This document shows positions 54,801 to 64,000 of a stretch of DNA of 64,000 bases, piece after piece (within the stretch, counting starts at the first letter, position 1; each line of letters starts with the position of its first letter). Position numbers and translations under genes: made by a program. This DNA comes from Methylococcus sp. EFPC2. Its GTDB lineage: Bacteria > Pseudomonadota > Gammaproteobacteria > Methylococcales > Methylococcaceae. The notes under the pieces are model-generated. The model saw only the letters and a program-made list of their open reading frames with translations. It made no database searches and was not told the DNA's origin. The stretch is taken from the NCBI RefSeq assembly GCF_016925495.1, contig NZ_CP070491.1, positions 1,116,001 to 1,180,000 of the forward strand. Direction: 5' to 3'.

Positions 54801-57800
54801 TCACCGGGGAAACCCGTACCGTCGGCGCACTGACGCTCCACGTGATCGATTTGTCGCTGACGGGCAGCACTTCGACCACGCTGGATTTCGATCCCGCCGC
54901 CACGGTGGGCGACGAAGCGGTCGTCGACCTGTCGGCCGATACCCTGCAAATCGCGGCCGAAGATCTGGTGACCGGCCAGAAAGTCAGTTATTCCAAAGGG
55001 GACAGCGCCAATGTGGGGATCGGCGGCCTGACCGACAACACCGATTACTACGTCATCCGGGTGGCCGGCCGGGCCGACCGGGTGCAACTCGCGGCGTCCG
55101 AGGCCAATGCCCTGGCCGGGACCGCGATTAACCTTACCGCGACGGGTACGGGCAGCCAGCACAGCCTCACCGCGCAGCACATCCATGTGTTGAGCTACGA
55201 CGAACCGCCGATTTCGTTCAAGCCGGCGGATGCGGTGGCCGATGACGGCTCGGGCAATCTGACGTTCACCCAGCCCCATGGCCTGCAAACCGGCGATGCG
55301 GTGGTGTATCGCCTCGATCCGACCATCCGCCACGAAGTCGGCATGACCCGCTACGCGAATTTCGCGCCGGGCAATACCACCGTCAGCTTCAATCCGGGCG
55401 GCCTCACGGCCGACGACGAACCCGTCATCGACATGATCCTGGAGGATGCCGACGACGACATCAAGGATGCCATCGTGTTCGGTGGCCTACACGACTACGT
55501 GACCGGCCAGCGGATCCACTATTCCAGTGGCGGTGGCAACGCCCTGGGCGGGCTGGTCGACAACACCGATTACTATGTCATCGCGGTCGCCGACGACCGG
55601 ATACAATTGGCCAGCAGCCGGGCGAATGCGCTGGCCGGCACGGCCATCGCCCTGACGTCCACCGGCTCGGGCAGCGCCCACAGCCTGACATCCAATCCCG
55701 TCGATCTGACGGACGATCTCATCGTCAGCACCGGTCACGGCTACGAAACGGGGCAGAAGATCACCTATCTCACCGACGGCGGAACGGCGGTCGGCAACCT
55801 GACGGCGCAGACCGATTACTACGTCATCCGCGTCAGCGACAACCTGCTGAAGCTGGCCACGACCCGAGCCAACGCCCTGACGGGAACGGCCGTCAATCTG
55901 ATCGCGGGCGCCGGCGCCACCGGCACCCACAGCCTGATGAGCGACACCGTCGTGATGCTGTTCGACGGCGGGCGCACCGCGCCGGCCGTCGACCTGACCG
56001 CCAACGCCATCGAAATCACCGGGCACGGCTTGGTCGACGGCGAAAGCGTCATTTATTCCAGCGGAGACGGCGATGCCATCGGCGGACTGCAGGCCGGCAA
56101 CACCTACGTCGTCGTCGTGGTCGACGCCAATCATGTCAAGCTGGCCACGACCGACCAGAACGCTACCGGCGCCACCGCGGAATCCCATACGGTCAACGGC
56201 GACCAGACCGTCTATGTGCTCGACCTGACGGCCGGCGCCACGACCGGACTGAGCCCGCATTCCCTGGAGACGGCGGACGGCAGCAAAATCGCCACGTTCG
56301 ACCCGACCCCGATACCCGCGGTCGACGACGCCAACGACTCCATCCAGCTAACAGGAGAGCACCGCTTCAAACCGGGCGAACGGGTGACTTATCTGGCCGG
56401 CGGCGGTACCGCCATCGGCGGCCTGGTGAACGGCCGGGACTATTTCGTCATACCCACCGGGGAGAGCAGCTTCCAGCTCGCCGATGCGACGCTTTCCGCC
56501 AACTGGCTGAATGGCGATCCCAACACGCCCAAGCCGCTGTCCGAATTGACCGTCGTTGCCCTCACGGCCGGCGTGGCCACCGGCGACCGGCACGGATTCG
56601 AACGGGCATCCACGGCCGTGCACGGCGACACCGCCATCGGTGGCTTGATCGACGGCCAGATCTATTTCGTCACCAAGGTGGACGACCACACCATTCGCTT
56701 GTCCGAGTCCCCGCTGACGGCCCAGGCGGCCTTGCCGGTCGACCTTCGCGCGCCCTCGGATAACGATCTCACGCTGACCCACACCCTCCAGGCCCCCGGC
56801 GAGGAAGCCGGCATCAACGTGATCGCCGGCCTGGAGTCGGAAAACCGCGCCATTGCCCAAACCCGTATCGGCGGTACGCCGACTCTGGCGGACTTCCTCA
56901 CCGCCAACGTGGCGCAGGATCCGAAAACCGCCAAGGCCATCGCTGCCGGCGGCGGGAAATTCCTCGACGTGAAAAAGGCGGCCAAGTTCAGCTTGTCCGC
57001 GTCGGTCGCCGTGGCGGCGTTCGATCACGACGTGCTCGCCCAGGTCGGATCGACCGCGGAATTGGAGTCCGGCGCCAACATCACCGTCAACGCCTCGGCC
57101 GAGCAGTCGGTGCAAGTCAGCGCGGAAGGCACGGTGACGAGCGAGGCCATCAAGAAGGGGAAAGGAAAACTGGGGTCCATGTCCATCGCCGTGGCCACGG
57201 GCACCTACGACAGCACCGTGCAGGCCCTGGTTCAGGGCGGCGCCCAGCTCGACGCCCGGGGCGAGATTGCGGTGAGCTCGGACATCACCTATCCCTTGCT
57301 GGTCGATTCGCTGCCGTTCCATCAGGATCGTTTCGATCTCAGCGATCCGTCGGAAGGCAGCGTCATTGACGAGTTGGCTTCCGCCCTGAACGGCAAGCTG
57401 GGCCTGAACAACATGATGAATGTCTGGGCGTCCACCAAGGGCAGGATTTCCGATGCCAAGGGAAAACAGTCGCAAAAGCTGACGATCACCGGCTCCATCG
57501 GCGTCACCTCCTATACGAATCGATCCGAGGCCATCATAGGCGCGGGCACCAAGATCAATCAGAAGGCGGCCTACCAGAATTCGAACCAGTCGGTCACCGT
57601 CGATGCCAAGACCACGATGGAACTGGTCAATGTCGCCGGCATCATTCAGCTCGACATGCGGCCGGAAAACCTCAAGCAACTGGCCAAGAGCAAGAGTTTG
57701 CCCTTCTCGCTGTTCGGCAACGAGGCCGGCATGCTGGGCATAGGCGGGTCGGTGTTGGTTCAGTCCGTCGAAAACCACACCATCGCCAAGATCGAAGGTT

Positions 57801-60800
57801 CCACCCAGCCTACCTTGGTCAACGGCGCACTGTCGGTGACCGCCGCCGAGGACATCTGGTCGCTCGATTTTGCCCAGGCCGGCGGTAACTCCGGCAACAT
57901 CGGCGTCAGCGGCAGCTTCTCGTTCGCCGATCAGCTCAGCGAGACGCTAGCCCAGGTCGATAGCGGTCTCCGGCACGAAGGGGGTCCCATCACGGTCGAC
58001 GCGAACAGCGTGGTGAACTACATCAACCTGGTCGGCGCGGTTCAGCTGGCCAAAGGCGTCGGCATCGGCGTCAGCGTCGGCAGCTCCGAGGTCGTGCGCA
58101 GCACCGAGGCCGTGGTCGGCAAACGCCGCACCAAGACCGATGCCACGATAGGCGACAACGGCACGGTCATCGACGCCGCCAGCCTCACGCTGGACGCCAG
58201 CAACGACGGACGCATCATGGGGATAGGGGTGGCCGCCGCCGTGGTGTCGGACATTCCCTTCCTGTCCGTCCAGACCAAGAACAAGAGCCAGAACAAGTTC
58301 GGCATCGGCATCGCCGGCGTCTACAACGAAAACCTCGTCACCGACAACACCCAGGCCTACGTCAACGACCGGGGCAAGATCACGCTGGGCGACAATCTCA
58401 GCATCGACAGCCAAAATCACACGTCCGTGTTCGCCGTGTCCGGCGCGGCCGCCTTCGTCGTTCCCGTGAAGCCCAGTGCGAGCCAGAAGGTCGCGGCCAG
58501 CGTCGCGGGGGCGATCGGTATCAACGAGCTGAACATGACGACCGAGGCCTTCCTCGCCGGGGCCGATGTGGAAGGGGTCAAAAACGTCTCCGTGAACGCA
58601 AACCGGGACGGCGACATCTTCGCCGTGAGCGTGGGCGTCGCGGTGGCCGCGCTCACCAGTCCCAGTGGCACCGCCGCCATTTCGGCGACCGGTTCGGTTT
58701 CCCTCAACACAATAGCCAGCACCACCCGGGCCTACATCGACAGCGCCGATGTCGACGCCACGGTCGACGCGAGCGTGACGGCCACGGACACCGCCGTCAT
58801 CAAGTCCGTCGCCATCGGCGGAGCCGGCGCGGGCGGCAGCGGCAAGGCCTCCGTGGCCGTGGCCGGTGCCGTTTCCGTGAACACCATCAGCGGTGGCGTC
58901 GAGGCCTATGTCGCCAACAGCACCGCCGATACCCGCGGCCCGGGCATCAGGACCGGCGGCAAACTCACGCTCAGCGCCACCGACGGCACCCGGATCACCG
59001 CCGACGCGGGCGGTTTCGCCATCGCCGTATCGACCGGCGGCAGCGGTGGCGCCAAGGTTTCGGGCTCCATCGGCGCCTCGATCGCGATCAACGACATCGG
59101 CGGCGATGCCCCGCGCAAGGTGCTGGCCTACGCCGACAACGCGACCCTCGAAGTCGGCTCGGGTGACCTGGCCATCACGGCGGTGTCCACCGCGACCATC
59201 GACGCCCTGGCCATCGGCGGCGCGCTGTCCGGCACGCAGGGCTCGGGCGGTTTCACCGGCGCCTTGGCGGGCGCGGGCGTGGCCGGCGTCAACATCATAC
59301 GCACGAACGTCGGCGCGCAAGCCAGAAATAGCCGCATCACGGTAAAGAGCGGCAACCTCGATATCGATGCCAGTGACACCTCGACCATCACCGCCCACTC
59401 CATCGGCGCCGCTATCGCCCTCGCCCAGTCGGGCGGCGGCACCGGGGCGGCTATTGCGGTCGGCGTCTCGCTGTCCCTCAACGAGATCGACAACGACGTC
59501 ACTGCGGCCATCGAGAACTCGCCGCTGGTGAAGGTGGAAGCGGGCGACGTGCTCGTTTCAGCCCTCGCCCAGGACAGCATCAAGGCGACGGCGGTCGCCG
59601 CGACCCTTTCCTCCAGCCAGGGAACCACCAGCGTGGGCGTGAGCGGCGGCGGCGGCGTATCGACCAACCAGGTCACGGGCAGAATCAACGCGTTTATCGC
59701 CGGCAGCAGCGTCACCCAGGTAGCCGACGTGGATCTGGACGCGCGCAATACCTCCGTCGTCGACGCCACCATCGCCGCGGCTTCGGCCTCGCTGAGCCTC
59801 GGTACGACCACCGGCGCGGGCGTCGCCATCGGCGTGTCGGTCGCGCGCAATTTCATCGGCGTGGAGGTCAACGAATCGACCCCGTCCGACTACGCGACCG
59901 ACACCGGCCTCGCCCAGGGGCAGACGCTGCATACGCACGACAAGGTCAAGATCGCCGAAGGGGCGAGAGCGGGCGACGTCTACGAATACCTCGGGCCGAA
60001 CCGGACCCAACCCACGGCCACCGACACCACGGAACTGGCGTCCGGCCAGACGACCAAGGTCCGGTTCGTGAATCCGGGCGACCGCATCGAGGTCAAGCCC
60101 GGCTACGCCGGCGCCAGCGGCAACGTCGGCAGCATTTACGAATACCTGGGATCGGCGGCTTCCATCGATCTGGCGGCGGCCGATTTCAACACGTCCGACT
60201 GGAAAGTGGTGAGCATGGATCTGCGCACCGAGGACTACTCCGACCCCAGCCTGTGGAAGCAGGTGAACCTGACCGACTCGGCCGCCCAGGTGCAGGCCTA
60301 TGTCGAAAATTCCGCCATCACCGCAAGCGGTGACTTGACGGCGGACGCCGTCGCCGATCAGAGCATCGACGCCAAGGTGGTGGCCGTCGCCGTGGGCTTG
60401 GCGGGCGGCACCAACACCGGCGTCGCGGTCAGCGGCGCCGGTTCGTATTCCGAGAACAAGGTCAACGCCGACATCAAGGCCTACATCGACGGCGACGGCC
60501 TGGATACGGCCACCGACGGCATCAGCGCCGACCGCGTGAGCCTGAACGCGGACGACTCTTCGTCCATTTCGGCGATCACCGCCGCCGCCGCCCTGGCCGG
60601 ATCGATCAGCGGCGGCAACCTGGGCGTCTCCGTATCCATCGGTCTGTCGATCGCATTGAACGAAATCGGCAACGACGTCGACGTCTATATCAGGAACGCC
60701 GACCAGGGCATCACCGCTACCGCCGGCGACATCACGATCGGTGCGACCTCGCAGGGCAAGGCGGCCCACAGCCTGAGCCTGAGCACGGCGGGTCTTAGCG

Positions 60801-63800
60801 TCGCCGCGCTGGACGATGCGGTCAAGGCCGACCAGGACGATCCCGACAGCGATGCGGATGAAGCCCGCACCGACGCCGACGCCGATGCCGACATCCTGAA
60901 CAAGATCCAGGACGCCATCGAAGGCGCATTGGGCGTGCAACTGGCGGATTACAACGCCGTCTCCGGCGCGTCCACCTTCACCGTCGAAGACGGGCAGCAG
61001 GACGTGCAGCGCGGCGACACCGTGCGGCTGGCCGACGGCAGCGTATTCCGTTATCGCGGTTCCGTGGATGAGGTGGCGGTCGATCTGAAGACCGCGAATT
61101 TCACCGACGCTTCGCTCTGGCGCAAGGTGCCGGCGCTGAGGATCTCCAGTCTCGGCGAAGGTGCGGGCTGGCTGGCCGTGGACGGCGAAGGCAAGTCCTA
61201 CATCCTGAAACTGGATCCGGCCGACGCCAGCCGGCTCAAAGTTTCGCAGACCAATATCAACGCGGTTTCCGCGGCGGCTTCGCTGGCCGCCAGCTTCGGT
61301 GGCCAGATCGGCGTCGCCGTCAGCGGCGCCGGCGCGGTGGCGCGCAACGTGATTCTCACCGACACCAACGCCCATGTCGAAGACAGCCGGCTGCAGACCC
61401 CGGCGGACGTGACGGTCACCGCCGCCAGCACCTCGGCCATCAGTTCCACCGTGGTCGCGGTTTCCCTCGGCATCGGCGGCAGCGGCCAGACCGGCGCCGG
61501 CGTATCCATCGGTGTGGCGGTGGCCGACAATCTTATCGGCTACGCGCCCGACGGCAGCGAGCCCCGCGCCCAGGTGCGGGCCTACATGGAGAACGTCGGC
61601 GTCGATGCCGGCGGCGACATCACCCAGACCGCCACCGCCACGCAAACCGTCAGTGCGCTGGTCTTCGCCGGCTCGGTCGGCGTGGGCGTGGGCGGGGCGG
61701 GCATAGGCATAGGCGCCAGCGGTTCGGGCGTGTCGACCGAAAACAAGATCGGCATGGATGTCCAAGCCTATATCGATGGTGATACCGCCATCGGCAACGG
61801 CGAAACCAGCGGTCTCAAGGCCGATCGCATCACCCTGACGGCGCTGGACAATTCGACCATCTCGGCCACGGCGGGCGCGGCCTCGCTGGCCGTCGCCTTC
61901 GGCGGTGGGACTGCCGGCGTGAGTCTGTCCATCGCGGCATCCGTGGCCCGGAACACCATCACCAGCGATGTTGCCGCCTATATCGCCAACGTCGACGACG
62001 GCGGTGAGACGACCGTCGGCGACATCACCGTGAGCGCCGGCGAACGAGCCAAGATCAAAGCCGTTTCCGCCGCGGCAAGCTTCTCCGCGAGCTTCAGCGG
62101 CAATATCGCCGTGGGCCTCAGCGGTGCGGGGGCCGAGGCGACCAACATCATCCGGACCGGGACCAATGCCTACGTTTCGGACAGCGTGCTCAACAGCGCC
62201 GACGACGTGGTCATCCGCGCGGCCAATGCGTCGGAAATCCGCGCGACCATCGTCAGCGCGTCCTTCGCCGTCGCCATCGGCGGCAGCACCGCCGGGGTCG
62301 GCGCCTCCATCGGCGCCGCAGTCGCCCGCAACGAGATCGGCTGGAACGCCAGCGGCCAACCCTTGAGCGAGGTGCAGGCCTATGTGCTGGATTCCAGCAT
62401 CCTCGCCCGCGGCGACCTGAACCTGGTGGCTACCACCGACCAGCAGACCATAGACGCCTTCGTCTTCGCCGGCTCGGTCGCCGTGTCCGGCGGCGGCCAG
62501 GTGGGCGTCGGCCTCAGCGGCGCCGGCGGCAGCGCCACCAACCGGATCGAGGTCGCGGTGCGCTCGTATATCGACGGCGACGATCCGGGCAACGACGCTA
62601 CGGGGCCGCGCGGCATCCTGGCCGACAATGTGAGTCTGTCCGCGACCGACAAATCCAGGATCGACGCCACCGTCGGCAGCGCCTCGCTGGCGGTGGGCAT
62701 AGGCATCGGCGCGGCGGGCGCCGCGGTTTCGATAGGCGTGGCCCTGACCGAAAACCGGATCGAGAACATCGTCGAGTCCTATATCAAAAATCCAGACAGC
62801 GGCGTGACGGCCGGCCATCTGTTCGACCTGCCCGCGAGCGGTTCGGCCTCCGTGACGACCCCTCTGTCGGCGGATGCGCTGGACGATGCGGCGGCGACGA
62901 CAGTGGGCGACAGGCTTGACGCCCAGGGCGACGGTCAGGTGCTCAACGCATTGCGGGGCGTGCTGGCCGCCAACGGCAAGACCGTCTCCGACAAGCTGAC
63001 GATAGCCATCGAGAACGGCACGCCGGGCAGCCGCGTGTGGACGGTCACCGACCGCGTGCCGACGCCGGATGCGGTGTTCGCCATCAAGGAAACGGGGCCG
63101 ACGCTCAAGCTTTATACCCGAGTCGGCGGCACCGATACCTTCCTGGTCGACCTGCCGGCGAACTACACCGCGACCGCCACGCCGGCATTCAACGGCTCGG
63201 CATTCGACGATGCCGCGGTACTCGACGCCAATGTCAACGACTCTTACGGCGCCAACGAGACCACCATCGACGCTGCGAGTGATTTCTTCCTGCTCCAGGC
63301 GCTGAAGAATCAGTTCCAGGCCCGGTCGATTGCCGTCGCGGGCGAGCTGAGGCTCGCTACCGTGGTGGCTGGATCGGTCTGGACGATCACGGACCTCGGC
63401 AACAGCCAGACCTATGCCCTGGAAAAGCAGGGCAGTGCGTTCAAGGTGTTCCGCACCGGCAGTACCAGCGGCAACATCGTGGTCACCGCGAGCGAGACGG
63501 CCAATATCCATGCGGTCAGCGTCGCCGCTTCCGCCGCCGTCGGCGGCGGCTTGTGGGCGGGTGTCAGCGTGAGCGGCGCCGGCGCGGATGCGCACAACAT
63601 CATCAATACCAAGACCAAGGCCTATGTGGCGGACAGCACGCTGGATGCGGCGCGTGACGTGGCGGTCACGGCCAGCAGCGGCGCGACCATAGACGCCGAG
63701 GTGGTGGGCGTGTCGGCCAGCGTGGGCGGCGGTATCGTGGGCGTGGGCGTGTCCATCGGCGCGGCGACGGCCAGCAACCGGATCGGCTGGAATACTGCGC

Positions 63801-64000
63801 CCAACGGCCAGCCTCTGGCCGAAGTGGACGCCTACATCCAGGGTTCCAGCGTCGACGCCGGTCGCGACCTCAGCCTGAGCGCGATGGCCAACGACACCAT
63901 TACGGCGCAAATCGACGCCGTTTCGGTGGCGCTCAGCGGCGGCCTGGTAGGGGTTTCGGCCAGCGGCGCCGGCGCGGACGTAAACAACCAGTCGGCCGTG
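51896..64000 (+). CDS. giant LEPR-XLL repeat adhesin, partial at right edge
   Basis: Open for 4035 codons with no stop before the window ends. ATG at 51896 follows CAGGAG. There is no ordinary signal peptide; residues 56-65 are LEPRVLLSAD, the LEPR-XLL motif found near the N-terminus of very large surface proteins. Next come Gly/Asp-rich repeats with GGNDTLTL, GGGNDSL and GLGNDTLTV, reminiscent of calcium-binding beta-rolls. Then follows an array of HGL..G units, and then long tandem beta-helix-like modules containing SGAGA...N.I, AYIDGDG, and short EYLG/FRYRG inserts. The modules resemble LktA-type filamentous adhesins. The C-terminus, where secretion signals would be, lies outside the window. 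Expression is probably riboswitch-controlled. Antisense frames opposite this gene are shadows. Confidence 0.9.
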   Translation, partial: MAYPFEQIKKDLAHRKSQKPVLRWWDKAKSVLGGGGPKIVRPTGAAEPRSFLFETLEPRVLLSADLSYGAGQGAASELTLTLDAAGTNFQLVDAANNVISSDLVADAASGGVTITGTGGNDTLTLDIASLGTALDALSLPSLGINLSGGGNDSLVAKAPPSQTGADLTLSAASLTVGGDAFGIGGFESAKLEGDSGDNAFTINGWAGGLDIAGGAGTDTLTLNGYSSVDYSPTSPDSGSVLLNGTQTLTYSSLDIDPLVILQDEFGGVSEFFAQVEGWAADAAAGISAIADQTISEIRNLLDTFNGFWVGDANTQVFVASLGNDDLVLDRKDASQLEIRKADDSRSWAVVDSAQVYKVYLGLGNDTLTVRDLDVGADVYAYGGYESDAWFLDGSDEIKFAGNIDLEGHNLTAAAETITVNGDAVVSTRNVNAGGHTAGDSGKIDFSAQAISVGANAQLLAEVDVGSTYLAGDISLAVEVKDLSGALPIDVIPTPDVSITVAAGALIKGAEISVSAQKTSQTAILPITLVSVQSKSATVSITGATIEGSSVTIEAEAADENILEEDAALFNSYGLQPAFNFFDVATLLGIPPVLQAVSVVTRTADTSIDLTDASIVSSGDVSITSNTTVQSLASAAGGMDPGKKGGYKKNPIEYTPYSAGYAKADGSAQINVSGTTTISAGNDVTIESTSSTTAEVAASTVLNSAPKSSKGAKIIKNPNEAIGVAVAITDSITVAKTLVGQGVTITAEGTVNVNATGEVSNGANAGVAVFIDGSGSIGVAVGTDKTDVQSVVDGKITAKAVQSKALDLKLSDIDYATDTIEILDHGLAPGQELLYLAADPSAPDTALNSILGLESGEAYRVIVVDKDHIQLTRGSTIELDAARADPDATQTLSRRELKSLDPATAVNAANDTLAFAQPHGFVDGQVLDYLVGTSDGAAIGGLTSGASYYAVKVDATHIKLATTDATAEFLTGETRTVGALTLHVIDLSLTGSTSTTLDFDPAATVGDEAVVDLSADTLQIAAEDLVTGQKVSYSKGDSANVGIGGLTDNTDYYVIRVAGRADRVQLAASEANALAGTAINLTATGTGSQHSLTAQHIHVLSYDEPPISFKPADAVADDGSGNLTFTQPHGLQTGDAVVYRLDPTIRHEVGMTRYANFAPGNTTVSFNPGGLTADDEPVIDMILEDADDDIKDAIVFGGLHDYVTGQRIHYSSGGGNALGGLVDNTDYYVIAVADDRIQLASSRANALAGTAIALTSTGSGSAHSLTSNPVDLTDDLIVSTGHGYETGQKITYLTDGGTAVGNLTAQTDYYVIRVSDNLLKLATTRANALTGTAVNLIAGAGATGTHSLMSDTVVMLFDGGRTAPAVDLTANAIEITGHGLVDGESVIYSSGDGDAIGGLQAGNTYVVVVVDANHVKLATTDQNATGATAESHTVNGDQTVYVLDLTAGATTGLSPHSLETADGSKIATFDPTPIPAVDDANDSIQLTGEHRFKPGERVTYLAGGGTAIGGLVNGRDYFVIPTGESSFQLADATLSANWLNGDPNTPKPLSELTVVALTAGVATGDRHGFERASTAVHGDTAIGGLIDGQIYFVTKVDDHTIRLSESPLTAQAALPVDLRAPSDNDLTLTHTLQAPGEEAGINVIAGLESENRAIAQTRIGGTPTLADFLTANVAQDPKTAKAIAAGGGKFLDVKKAAKFSLSASVAVAAFDHDVLAQVGSTAELESGANITVNASAEQSVQVSAEGTVTSEAIKKGKGKLGSMSIAVATGTYDSTVQALVQGGAQLDARGEIAVSSDITYPLLVDSLPFHQDRFDLSDPSEGSVIDELASALNGKLGLNNMMNVWASTKGRISDAKGKQSQKLTITGSIGVTSYTNRSEAIIGAGTKINQKAAYQNSNQSVTVDAKTTMELVNVAGIIQLDMRPENLKQLAKSKSLPFSLFGNEAGMLGIGGSVLVQSVENHTIAKIEGSTQPTLVNGALSVTAAEDIWSLDFAQAGGNSGNIGVSGSFSFADQLSETLAQVDSGLRHEGGPITVDANSVVNYINLVGAVQLAKGVGIGVSVGSSEVVRSTEAVVGKRRTKTDATIGDNGTVIDAASLTLDASNDGRIMGIGVAAAVVSDIPFLSVQTKNKSQNKFGIGIAGVYNENLVTDNTQAYVNDRGKITLGDNLSIDSQNHTSVFAVSGAAAFVVPVKPSASQKVAASVAGAIGINELNMTTEAFLAGADVEGVKNVSVNANRDGDIFAVSVGVAVAALTSPSGTAAISATGSVSLNTIASTTRAYIDSADVDATVDASVTATDTAVIKSVAIGGAGAGGSGKASVAVAGAVSVNTISGGVEAYVANSTADTRGPGIRTGGKLTLSATDGTRITADAGGFAIAVSTGGSGGAKVSGSIGASIAINDIGGDAPRKVLAYADNATLEVGSGDLAITAVSTATIDALAIGGALSGTQGSGGFTGALAGAGVAGVNIIRTNVGAQARNSRITVKSGNLDIDASDTSTITAHSIGAAIALAQSGGGTGAAIAVGVSLSLNEIDNDVTAAIENSPLVKVEAGDVLVSALAQDSIKATAVAATLSSSQGTTSVGVSGGGGVSTNQVTGRINAFIAGSSVTQVADVDLDARNTSVVDATIAAASASLSLGTTTGAGVAIGVSVARNFIGVEVNESTPSDYATDTGLAQGQTLHTHDKVKIAEGARAGDVYEYLGPNRTQPTATDTTELASGQTTKVRFVNPGDRIEVKPGYAGASGNVGSIYEYLGSAASIDLAAADFNTSDWKVVSMDLRTEDYSDPSLWKQVNLTDSAAQVQAYVENSAITASGDLTADAVADQSIDAKVVAVAVGLAGGTNTGVAVSGAGSYSENKVNADIKAYIDGDGLDTATDGISADRVSLNADDSSSISAITAAAALAGSISGGNLGVSVSIGLSIALNEIGNDVDVYIRNADQGITATAGDITIGATSQGKAAHSLSLSTAGLSVAALDDAVKADQDDPDSDADEARTDADADADILNKIQDAIEGALGVQLADYNAVSGASTFTVEDGQQDVQRGDTVRLADGSVFRYRGSVDEVAVDLKTANFTDASLWRKVPALRISSLGEGAGWLAVDGEGKSYILKLDPADASRLKVSQTNINAVSAAASLAASFGGQIGVAVSGAGAVARNVILTDTNAHVEDSRLQTPADVTVTAASTSAISSTVVAVSLGIGGSGQTGAGVSIGVAVADNLIGYAPDGSEPRAQVRAYMENVGVDAGGDITQTATATQTVSALVFAGSVGVGVGGAGIGIGASGSGVSTENKIGMDVQAYIDGDTAIGNGETSGLKADRITLTALDNSTISATAGAASLAVAFGGGTAGVSLSIAASVARNTITSDVAAYIANVDDGGETTVGDITVSAGERAKIKAVSAAASFSASFSGNIAVGLSGAGAEATNIIRTGTNAYVSDSVLNSADDVVIRAANASEIRATIVSASFAVAIGGSTAGVGASIGAAVARNEIGWNASGQPLSEVQAYVLDSSILARGDLNLVATTDQQTIDAFVFAGSVAVSGGGQVGVGLSGAGGSATNRIEVAVRSYIDGDDPGNDATGPRGILADNVSLSATDKSRIDATVGSASLAVGIGIGAAGAAVSIGVALTENRIENIVESYIKNPDSGVTAGHLFDLPASGSASVTTPLSADALDDAAATTVGDRLDAQGDGQVLNALRGVLAANGKTVSDKLTIAIENGTPGSRVWTVTDRVPTPDAVFAIKETGPTLKLYTRVGGTDTFLVDLPANYTATATPAFNGSAFDDAAVLDANVNDSYGANETTIDAASDFFLLQALKNQFQARSIAVAGELRLATVVAGSVWTITDLGNSQTYALEKQGSAFKVFRTGSTSGNIVVTASETANIHAVSVAASAAVGGGLWAGVSVSGAGADAHNIINTKTKAYVADSTLDAARDVAVTASSGATIDAEVVGVSASVGGGIVGVGVSIGAATASNRIGWNTAPNGQPLAEVDAYIQGSSVDAGRDLSLSAMANDTITAQIDAVSVALSGGLVGVSASGAGADVNNQSAV
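54330..56790 (+). repeat. array of about nine HGL..G protein repeats within the adhesin
   Basis: About nine degenerate units of 65-110 residues share a core: a polar turn with HGL or HGF and G(Q/D/E), a YxxG strand, IGGL, then T.YYVI.V, then (Q/K)LA followed by NALAGTAI.LT and GSG..HSL. Examples begin near 54360, 54640, 54950, 55270, 55480, 55730, 56020, 56350 and 56580. DNA identity between units is moderate, so they look old rather than freshly amplified. Confidence 0.7.
58900..64000 (+). repeat. alternating SGAG / SIGAAV beta-helix modules of the adhesin
   Basis: Two module types alternate with a combined period of roughly 250 residues. One has GVAVSGAG...N.I...AYIDGDG, the other has GVSIG.AVARN.IG...EVQAYV..S.I.A.GDL. 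Each carries Ala-rich strands such as ISATAGAASLAVAFGGG. Two spacers with EYLG (59900-60290) and FRYRG (60990-61130) plus (D/N)..D.SLW(K/R).V interrupt the series. The array continues past the window edge. Confidence 0.75.

Noticed and set aside
53267-55333. Antisense open frame of 688 codons opposite the adhesin
   Set aside because: Same cause as the larger antisense frame; no family signature and full overlap with the supported gene.
54330-56790. CRISPR-like array from the regular repeats
   Set aside because: The repetition is at protein level within one frame, unit lengths vary, and DNA identity is only moderate.
59558-63910. Antisense open frame of 1450 codons opposite the adhesin
   Set aside because: It arises because the GC-rich, Ala/Gly/Asp-rich sense codons rarely create stops on the other strand. 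The sense frame carries the LEPR-XLL motif, ribosome site and repeats; the antisense protein is low-complexity Arg/Gly/His/Asp.

Overview
The window looks like chromosome from a sterol-making gammaproteobacterial methanotroph (Methylococcaceae-like). The main evidence is a compact sterol locus: squalene epoxidase, an oxidosqualene cyclase with a DCAAE-type catalytic motif, a CYP51 fused to a 3Fe-4S ferredoxin (the fusion known from Methylococcus) and a DHCR24-type sterol reductase. GC-rich coding sequence, glnK-amtB next to ubiK and comM, and a LEPR-XLL giant adhesin fit the same group. No methane oxidation gene lies in the window, so the assignment is inference.

Layout. 1-4060: an AT-rich accessory patch with two decayed IS5-type transposases flanking two paralogous secreted proteins with VPxPx C-terminal anchors. 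4061-14721: housekeeping genes (ctaA, recQ, aqpZ, an M2 peptidase, amtB, glnK with a sigma-54 promoter, ubiK, comM). 15069-21977: a FecR-TPR-outer-membrane-barrel fusion, an unrecognised secreted protein and a GGDEF/EAL protein. 22038-22250: tRNA-Leu(CAG) with promoter and terminator. 22424-30170: the sterol locus, divergently arranged around a 130-base gap, followed by an aconitase. 32607-41726: a frameshifted DUF3096 gene and a glycogen/trehalose block (GlgX, DUF5752 protein, TreT-like glycosyltransferase, TreZ, TreY). 41944-44249: nicotinamidase, nicotinate phosphoribosyltransferase and a small zinc-ribbon protein. 44887-50260: an aromatic-acid/drug-type efflux system (outer-membrane factor, YtcA lipoprotein, HlyD adaptor, FUSC pump), then a TolC-family relic. 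50499-64000: a SapC-like gene divergent from a giant LEPR-XLL adhesin gene that runs off the right edge (at least 4035 codons).

The strongest regulatory find is a candidate cyclic-di-GMP (GEMM-I type) riboswitch at about 51574-51764. Its 3' strand is also the 5' strand of an intrinsic terminator at 51752-51801, just upstream of the giant adhesin. This predicts that c-di-GMP relieves termination of the adhesin transcript. A c-di-GMP-turnover protein is encoded elsewhere in the window.

Most other long open frames, including antisense frames of more than 1000 codons opposite the adhesin, are shadows of real genes. All assignments come from reading the sequence; no database search was run.
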